This document shows, in pieces, positions 58,718-64,000 of a stretch of 64,000 nt of DNA (within the stretch, counting starts at the first letter, position 1; each line of letters begins with the position of its first letter). The translations under genes and the position numbers were made by a program. The notes under the pieces are model-generated. The model made no database searches. It had not been told where the DNA came from and was given only the letters and a program-made list of their open reading frames with translations. The stretch covers positions 1,297,034 through 1,361,033 of the forward strand of contig NZ_SGXL01000001.1 in the NCBI RefSeq assembly GCF_004216955.1. The letters are read 5' to 3'. Source of the stretch: Fictibacillus sp. BK138 (GTDB lineage: Bacteria; Bacillota; Bacilli; Bacillales; Fictibacillaceae).

Positions 58718-59815
58718 TTGGAACAAGTAAAGTGTGTGGGTTGCGGTATTTCCATACAAACCGAGGATAAAGAAGCGCTTGGATACGCACCACTTTCGGC
58801 ATTAACGAAAGAGCTGCCTATTTGCCAGCGCTGTTTTCGTTTAAAACACTATAATGAAATTCACGATGTGAGTTTATCAGATGACGATTATCGCAAAATT
58901 GTCTCCAGTATTGGAGAGGAAGATGCACTTGTTGTAAAGATTGTAGACATTTTTGATTTTAATGGAAGCTGGCTGCCTGGACTTCACCGCTACGCAGGTA
59001 AGAATCCTATCTTACTGGTAGGTAATAAGCTGGATCTCCTTCCTAAATCAGTAAACCCTAACAAAGTGATTCATTGGATGAAGAAGGAAGCCAAAGAGCT
59101 CGGACTGAAGCCGATCGATGTGCAGCTTATTTCTGCTGAAAAAGGATATGGAATCGAGGAATTAGCGGATAGCATTGACCATTACAGACAGGGTAGAGAT
59201 GTTTATGTAGTAGGCTGTACAAACACAGGTAAATCTACATTCATTAACAGATTGATAAAGCAGTTTGGAGAAGAAACTTCCGACTTTATCACAACCTCTC
59301 ACTTCCCTGGTACAACTCTGGACTTAATTGATATTCCCCTAGATGCACAAAGTCACATGTATGATACCCCTGGAATCATTAATCATCACCAGATGGCTCA
59401 TTATGTATCTAAAAAGGAACTGGGTATCATAATGCCCAAAAAGGAAATCAAACCAATAGTGTTCCAGTTAAATGAAATGCAGACTTTATTCTTTGGAGGA
59501 CTTGCAAGGATGGATTATTTGAAGGGTGGTAAACAATCCTTTGTTTGTCATTTTTCTAACCATTTAAGCATCCATCGCACGAAGACCGAAAAAGCAGATG
59601 ATCTTTATGAAAAGCATCTTGGTGAAATGCTGGCTCCCCCAGAAGATACAGTTAATTTTCCAAAACTGAAACGTTACGAATGGATGATCAAGGAAAGCAA
59701 AACCGATGTGGTTATTTCAGGATTAGGATGGGTTACATTCCCTGAAGCAGGGGCCAAGGTTGCTTTCTATGCTCCAGAAGGTGTATCAGTAACGATTCGA
59801 AAATCCTTAATTTAA
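58718..59815 (+). CDS. yqeH: Ribosome biogenesis GTPase YqeH
   Basis: Circularly permuted GTPase needed for 30S subunit assembly. N-terminal zinc finger CVGCG and CQRC; G motifs in permuted order: NKLDLLP (G4), SAEKGYG (G5), GCTNTGKST (G1), PGTT (G2), DTPG (G3). TTG at 58718 sits 7 nt after GGGAGG, giving 365 residues; the longer ATG frame lies inside yqeG. Confidence 0.95.
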   Translation: MEQVKCVGCGISIQTEDKEALGYAPLSALTKELPICQRCFRLKHYNEIHDVSLSDDDYRKIVSSIGEEDALVVKIVDIFDFNGSWLPGLHRYAGKNPILLVGNKLDLLPKSVNPNKVIHWMKKEAKELGLKPIDVQLISAEKGYGIEELADSIDHYRQGRDVYVVGCTNTGKSTFINRLIKQFGEETSDFITTSHFPGTTLDLIDIPLDAQSHMYDTPGIINHHQMAHYVSKKELGIIMPKKEIKPIVFQLNEMQTLFFGGLARMDYLKGGKQSFVCHFSNHLSIHRTKTEKADDLYEKHLGEMLAPPEDTVNFPKLKRYEWMIKESKTDVVISGLGWVTFPEAGAKVAFYAPEGVSVTIRKSLI

Positions 59816-59830
59816 GGAGGATTTTTTTAG

Positions 59831-60658
59831 ATGGTAAAAGCACTGGTTATCGGAGACCCTATAGAACATTCGTTATCACCCGTGATGCATAACGAAGCTT
59901 TTCAACAATCAGGAATACAAGGTTCCTATGAAAAAAAGAGGGTGACTTTAAGTGACCTACCCTCTTTTTTACAATATTTAAAAGAGAGTGATTACGCGGG
60001 CTTCAATGTTACCATTCCGCATAAAGTCGCAGTTATTCCTTTTTTAGATGAGATCGACCCAGAAGCTGAAAAAATAGGAGCGGTAAATACCGTTGTAAAT
60101 AAAAATGGAAAACTAATTGGATATAACACTGACGGAACAGGCTTTTTATTGGGGCTCAAAGAAAAAATCAGCCGTCCTATAAGTCAGATGAATATTCTAA
60201 TAATCGGAGCAGGTGGAGCAGCGAGGTCGATTGCTTATGCCCTGCTAAAAGAAAATCCTGAAAAGCTGTCTATTGCAAATCGTTCAGCAGAAAGGTTAGA
60301 CCTTTTAGTAAAAGATTTAAACAATCCTTGTATAGAATCATTATCCTTAAAGAAAGCGGAGAGTGAGGTTTCCCGCTTTGATGTTTTGATTAATACTACG
60401 AATGCAGGCATGTACCCAAACATCGATACAGAGCCTATACAATTAGCACAATTAAAAAATAATGCGGTTGTATCTGATATTGTCTATAATCCGCTTCAGA
60501 CGAAGTGGCTGCAAACGGCAGAAAATAAAGGTGCCATAATAGATAACGGTGTTTCAATGCTTGTCATGCAAGGCGCTATGGCATTTGAAAAATGGACAGG
60601 TACTTTTCCGGATACGCATAAAATGAAAAAAGCAGTCATTGAACAACTCAGGAGGTAA
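59831..60658 (+). CDS. aroE: Shikimate dehydrogenase
   Basis: NADP-dependent step of aromatic amino acid synthesis. Substrate-binding SLSPVMHN and NVTIPHK (catalytic Lys), GYNTDGTGF, and dinucleotide-binding GAGGAARSIAYAL are present; the end MLVMQGAMAFEKWTG is typical. 275 residues. ATG 11-12 nt after AAGGAGG. Overlaps no neighbour; yhbY begins 3 bp on. Confidence 0.96.
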   Translation: MVKALVIGDPIEHSLSPVMHNEAFQQSGIQGSYEKKRVTLSDLPSFLQYLKESDYAGFNVTIPHKVAVIPFLDEIDPEAEKIGAVNTVVNKNGKLIGYNTDGTGFLLGLKEKISRPISQMNILIIGAGGAARSIAYALLKENPEKLSIANRSAERLDLLVKDLNNPCIESLSLKKAESEVSRFDVLINTTNAGMYPNIDTEPIQLAQLKNNAVVSDIVYNPLQTKWLQTAENKGAIIDNGVSMLVMQGAMAFEKWTGTFPDTHKMKKAVIEQLRR

Positions 60659-60660
60659 TT

Positions 60661-60951
60661 ATGTTAACAGGAAAACAAAAGAGATTTTTACGATCAAAAG
60701 CACATCATATTCAGCCTATCTTTCAAGTAGGAAAAGGCGGAGTGAACTCGAACTTAGTTAAGCAAGTTGAGGAAGCGCTCGAAGCTCGAGAATTAATTAA
60801 AGTAAGTGTCCTTCAAAACTGTGAAGATGATAAAGAAACGGTCGCAGAAGAACTTTCAACTGGATCAAAAGCTGAACTGGTACAGGTTATTGGAAGCACG
60901 ATCGTGCTTTATAAAGAATCCGTTAATCAGAAACGTATTGAACTCCCTTAA
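60661..60951 (+). CDS. yhbY: YhbY-family RNA-binding protein
   Basis: 96-residue CRM-domain protein (B. subtilis YqeI) associated with pre-50S ribosomes. Opens LTGKQKRFLRSKAHHIQP; FQVGKGGVN is the CRM GxxG loop. ATG behind CAGGAGG with short spacing inside the end of aroE. Co-transcribed with ribosome genes yqeH and rsfS. Confidence 0.95.
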   Translation: MLTGKQKRFLRSKAHHIQPIFQVGKGGVNSNLVKQVEEALEARELIKVSVLQNCEDDKETVAEELSTGSKAELVQVIGSTIVLYKESVNQKRIELP

Positions 60952-60963
60952 GGAGTGAGTAAC

Positions 60964-61542
60964 TTGTATAAACATATCGGGCTTTTTGGAGGAACGTTTA
61001 ATCCGCCACACATCGGTCATTTAATTATTGCCCAGGAAGCATTAAAACAGCTGAAATTAGATGAAGTGTGGTGGATGCCAGCTTCAAATCCTCCACATAA
61101 GAAGAAAGTTGAAGATGTTTTAGATGAACATCGTATCGAGATGGTTAAGAAAACGATTGGAAACAATAATCAATTCTCCCTTTCTTTACTTGAGTTTGAG
61201 AGAAGCGGTCCATCATATACTATTGATACAATCCGACTGTTGATAGAGAAATTTCCAAGTGCGGATTTTACATTTATTATGGGCGGGGATATGGTTCACT
61301 CTCTAAGCAGCTGGCATCAAATCGACCAGCTGAAGGACCTTGTCCGATTTGCAGGAGTCGGCCGTGAAGGTTTTCCGGTTGATGAACATTGGGAAAGGTT
61401 TAACGTAAAACTTGTAGAAATACCTAATATCGGGATCTCTTCTACATTTATTCGTTTAAGAGCAAAAGAAAATAGCAATATTCGTTATTTTGTTTCAGAT
61501 GACGTCTGGAAATACATTAAGGAGCACCAGCTTTATGGATAG
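60964..61542 (+). CDS. nadD: Nicotinate-nucleotide adenylyltransferase
   Basis: Makes deamido-NAD from nicotinate mononucleotide and ATP. Nucleotidyltransferase motif GGTFNPPHIGH near 9-19 and ISSTFIR near the end. TTG at 60964 is about 8 nt after AAGGAG; the GTG at 60955 overlaps the SD. 192 residues. The last 8 bp overlap yqeK. Confidence 0.95.
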   Translation: MYKHIGLFGGTFNPPHIGHLIIAQEALKQLKLDEVWWMPASNPPHKKKVEDVLDEHRIEMVKKTIGNNNQFSLSLLEFERSGPSYTIDTIRLLIEKFPSADFTFIMGGDMVHSLSSWHQIDQLKDLVRFAGVGREGFPVDEHWERFNVKLVEIPNIGISSTFIRLRAKENSNIRYFVSDDVWKYIKEHQLYG

Positions 61543-62107
61543 AAATTTGGCGCTGGAAACAGTAAAGAAACACTTGACTGAACATCGGTATGTACACACG
61601 TTAGGTGTGTTAGAAACGAGTTTGAAACTAGCTCAGCTGTATGGCGCAGATTTTAAAAAAACCGAAACCGCAGCGATCTTTCATGATTATGCAAAATTTC
61701 GTTCTAAAGATGAGATGCGAGAGATCGTAAAAAAAGAAAATCTTCCGCAAGATCTTTTGCTTTATGGAAGTGAAGTACTACATGCTCCAGTAGGTGCTTT
61801 CTTAGTAAAAAAGGAAATCGGAATATACGATGAAGAAGTTTTAAGTGCCATTTATTATCATACAACGGGTAAAGGTAATATGAACACCTTAGAAAAAGTT
61901 ATTTTTTTGGCCGATTACATTGAACCTAACAGACAATTTCCAGGTGTGGAAGAAGTAAGAGAAGAAGCTGGAAAAAATCTAGATTCAGCCTGTTTAATGG
62001 CGGTAAAAAACACCATAAATTTTTTGATGAGGCAAAACCAAAAAATCTATCCGTTAACCCTTGAAACTTATAATGGGCTAATGGACGAAACTCAAGTTAA
62101 AAAATAG
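61535..62107 (+). CDS. yqeK: HD-domain Ap4A hydrolase YqeK
   Basis: 190 residues. HD motif FHDYAKF at about 45-51, first His in RYVHTLGV, and YHTTGK later form the metal site of the symmetrical diadenosine-tetraphosphatase group found in Gram-positives. ATG at 61535 follows AAGGAG by 10 nt and lies in the end of nadD. Confidence 0.93.
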   Translation: MDRNLALETVKKHLTEHRYVHTLGVLETSLKLAQLYGADFKKTETAAIFHDYAKFRSKDEMREIVKKENLPQDLLLYGSEVLHAPVGAFLVKKEIGIYDEEVLSAIYYHTTGKGNMNTLEKVIFLADYIEPNRQFPGVEEVREEAGKNLDSACLMAVKNTINFLMRQNQKIYPLTLETYNGLMDETQVKK

Positions 62108-62121
62108 GAGGAGTGCATTTG

Positions 62122-62490
62122 ATGAATGTTAAAGATCTTATGGAATTAGTTGTTAAAACAGCAGATGATAAAAGAGCGGAAAACATTGCTGTTTTAGACA
62201 TGGAAGGAATTTCTTTAGTTGCGGATTATTTCGTAATCTGCCATGGTAATTCGGAAAAACAAGTACAGGCAATATCAAAAGAACTAAAAGATGTAGCTCT
62301 AGAAAACAATATTCAACTGCGAAGGATGGAAGGGTATGACCATGCACGCTGGGTATTGATTGATCTTGGAAATGTAGTCGTACATGTTTTTCACCGCGAT
62401 GACCGCAGCTATTATAATCTAGAGAAATTATGGGGAGATGCAAATTCTGTGGATGTTGATGCTATTCTTGCACCCCAAGAAAACATGTAA
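62122..62490 (+). CDS. rsfS: Ribosome silencing factor RsfS
   Basis: 122 residues (YqeL). Binds L14 and blocks subunit joining in starvation. VLDMEGISLVADYFVICHGNS and EGYDHARWVLIDLGNVVVHVF (positions about 26-100) are the family core. ATG at 62122 is 8 nt after GGAGGAG; start of yqeM overlaps its stop by one base. Confidence 0.95.
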   Translation: MNVKDLMELVVKTADDKRAENIAVLDMEGISLVADYFVICHGNSEKQVQAISKELKDVALENNIQLRRMEGYDHARWVLIDLGNVVVHVFHRDDRSYYNLEKLWGDANSVDVDAILAPQENM

Positions 62491-63233
62491 TGAGTTATCA
62501 GCAGTTCGCTTATCTTTATGATGAATTAATGGCAGATGCACCATATTCAAAATGGCTGTCATTTATTAAAAGTGCTGTATTTGCTTATCACCCGAATACC
62601 ATCCGGTTATTAGATGTAGGCTGCGGAACCGGTTCAATGCCAATATTGCTTGCCAAAGAAGGATTTGAAGTGACTGGTGTTGATCTCTCTTCTGATATGC
62701 TTATGGTCGCAAAAGAAAAAGCGGATAAAGGTAATGTTGCACTTTCACTTTTTCAGCAGGACATGAGGGAACTAGAAGGATTGGGAGCATATGATTGCGT
62801 GACAATTTTATGCGATTCCCTTAACTATATTTTAACGGAAGAAGACGTAAAACGAACCTTTCTTTCAGCATGGAATCATTTAGAACCAAATGGTCTATTT
62901 ATTTTTGATGTTCATTCCTTACATAAGATCAATGATATATTTATTGGCAGTACTTTCGGCAGTAATGATGAAGCACTCTCATACATCTGGCAATGTTATC
63001 AAGGTGAATACGAGAACAGTGTCGAGCACGATCTATCTTTTTTTATATTAACTAATAATGATAATTATGAACGATACGATGAATTACACATTCAAAGAAC
63101 GTTTTCAGCAGAAGACTATTCTAAATGGCTTAATGAATGTCAATTTGAAGTTTTAAGTATAACAGCAGATTTTGAAAATCATAAACCATTAGAACAAAGT
63201 GAGAGAATATTGTTTATTGCTAAGAAATCTTAA
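62490..63233 (+). CDS. yqeM: SAM-dependent methyltransferase YqeM
   Basis: 247 residues, class I fold. Opens MSYQQFAYLYDELMADAPYS; motif I LLDVGCGTGSMPILLA near 43-58; LCDSLNYIL is motif IV-like. Last gene of the yqe operon, substrate unknown. The start overlaps the rsfS stop (TAATG); a terminator follows. Confidence 0.93.
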   Translation: MSYQQFAYLYDELMADAPYSKWLSFIKSAVFAYHPNTIRLLDVGCGTGSMPILLAKEGFEVTGVDLSSDMLMVAKEKADKGNVALSLFQQDMRELEGLGAYDCVTILCDSLNYILTEEDVKRTFLSAWNHLEPNGLFIFDVHSLHKINDIFIGSTFGSNDEALSYIWQCYQGEYENSVEHDLSFFILTNNDNYERYDELHIQRTFSAEDYSKWLNECQFEVLSITADFENHKPLEQSERILFIAKKS

Positions 63234-63258
63234 AGACAGCTATATGCTGTCTTTTTCC
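63232..63258 (+). terminator. Intrinsic terminator after yqeM
   Basis: AAAGACAGC (63232-63240) with GCTGTCTTT (63246-63254), then Ts. Confidence 0.92.
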
Positions 63259-63338
63259 ATATGAGAAAATATTCATTGTACGGTACAATAATATACAACT
63301 AAAAGCACTTAGGTTTTCAAGGAACGAGGTACAAGATC

Positions 63339-64000
63339 ATGTTGAATAATGACCCATTATTAAAACATAATATTTTAGAGACGATTATTGACAGTGCTTA
63401 CGAATGGATTGTTGTTGTAGATCATGAAGGTATCGTTCAATACATGAACAAGACCTATTGTGAGTTTTTAGGTGAAAATCCGGAAGAAGTTATCGGTAAG
63501 CATGTAACAAATGTGATCGAGAATACAAGGATGCATAAAGCGGTGCTTCAAGGGAAAGTTGAAATTGCTGATTTGCAGTTCATCAGGGGTAATTACATGA
63601 TTGCCAACCGAGTTCCTATATTTCATGAAGGAAAAGTAATCGGTGCAGTAGGTACTGTCATCTTCAGAGATACAGAACAATGGAAGAAAATGAATTCCCA
63701 TATAAAAGCCCTTTTGCATGAACTTGATTTTTACAAAAAAGAATGGCATGAAATAAATGGAGCAACTTATACCCTCAATGATTTTATAGGGATTTCTAAT
63801 GAGGTTGACAGTATTAAAGAGCGTGTAAAAACGATAGCAAGTGGTGATCTGTCAGTCTTAATCCGCGGTGAAAGCGGCACAGGAAAAGAATTGTTGGCCC
63901 ATAGCATCCATCAGTTGAGTGAAAGAAGCGCTAAGCCATTTATAAAAATAAATTGCGGGGCGGTACCAGAACACTTATTTGAATCTGAGCTTTTCGGTTA
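63339..64000 (+). CDS. PAS/sigma-54 interaction (NtrC-family) activator, 3' truncated
   Basis: First 220 codons seen; the gene runs off the window. A PAS domain covers about 12-115 ([14 protein letters not shown]), and the AAA+ domain starts near 150 with Walker A GESGTGKE and [18 protein letters not shown]. It would activate sigma-54 promoters in response to a ligand on the PAS domain. No receiver domain. ATG after GGAACGAGG, a modest SD. TACAAT (63284-63289) may be its -10. Target genes lie outside. Confidence 0.9.
   Translation, partial: MLNNDPLLKHNILETIIDSAYEWIVVVDHEGIVQYMNKTYCEFLGENPEEVIGKHVTNVIENTRMHKAVLQGKVEIADLQFIRGNYMIANRVPIFHEGKVIGAVGTVIFRDTEQWKKMNSHIKALLHELDFYKKEWHEINGATYTLNDFIGISNEVDSIKERVKTIASGDLSVLIRGESGTGKELLAHSIHQLSERSAKPFIKINCGAVPEHLFESELFG

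Overview
The window is a low-GC, Gram-positive, endospore-forming chromosome of the Bacillaceae. Sporulation genes (uninterrupted sigK, an alpha/beta-type SASP, rsfA, sda, a YrzI-type peptide) sit among housekeeping genes whose order closely follows the Bacillus subtilis secDF-recJ-apt-relA to yrhC and yqeG-yqeM regions. The genus cannot be fixed from sequence alone. Coding is dense, intrinsic terminators are clear, and TTG/GTG starts with strong Shine-Dalgarno (SD) sites are common.

Layout. 0-8.7 kb: comN, separate secD and secF, recJ, apt, relA, dtd and a small HTH-like gene. 8.7-12.7 kb: a T-box leader, hisS-aspS, then 6S RNA. 12.8-19.5 kb: tcdA, rsfA and rarA (reverse), a YczE-like membrane gene overlapping cymR, and the cysteine desulfurase/mnmA pair for tRNA thiolation. 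19.6-24.5 kb: a perfect 20-bp tandem repeat, TPR protein, recD2, two micro-ORFs, an AI-2E-family permease. 24.5-34.9 kb: T-box-alaS, ireB-ruvX-yrzB, mltG-trmR-udk-greA, pbpI-yrrS. 35-40.5 kb: modAB, then the methionine-to-cysteine operon yrrT-mtnN-luxS-mccA-mccB with a likely CymR site. 40.9-44 kb: yrhC, glcU-gdh with a sigma-G-like promoter, menA (reverse). 44.1-47.3 kb: a micro-peptide cassette with duplicated terminators (last gene yrzI-like), then an ATP-grasp ligase / DUF350 / lipoprotein group. 47.4-51.4 kb: sigK, SASP, a 24-residue membrane peptide, pepF, pssA (reverse). 51.8-57 kb: a reverse-strand Mrp antiporter operon A-C-D-E-F-G with no B. 57.2-63.3 kb: a lipoprotein, sda (reverse), a DnaA-box cluster, then yqeG-yqeH-aroE-yhbY-nadD-yqeK-rsfS-yqeM. 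The window ends inside a PAS/sigma-54 activator.

Four things stand out. (1) The T-box leader of hisS-aspS carries a GAC (Asp) specifier and a T-box base that fits tRNA-Asp rather than tRNA-His. (2) A dispersed repeat of about 250-300 bp occurs six times (four near full length, one internally deleted, one fragment). It has terminal inverted repeats and a central hairpin whose apex differs in sequence but stays self-complementary in every full copy; three copies begin directly after terminator T-runs and two lie between a T-box and its synthetase. (3) A compact micro-ORF cassette (26, 19 and 50 residues) contains tandem terminators whose four arms are mutually complementary. (4) The Mrp operon lacks mrpB.

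Functionally the window covers protein export, the stringent response, translation quality control, sulfur metabolism linking MnmA/YrvO, CymR and the SAM-recycling operon, ribosome assembly (YqeH, YhbY, RsfS), NAD synthesis, pH/Na+ homeostasis, and the entry to and late stages of sporulation (Sda, sigma-K, SASP, RsfA, glucose dehydrogenase).
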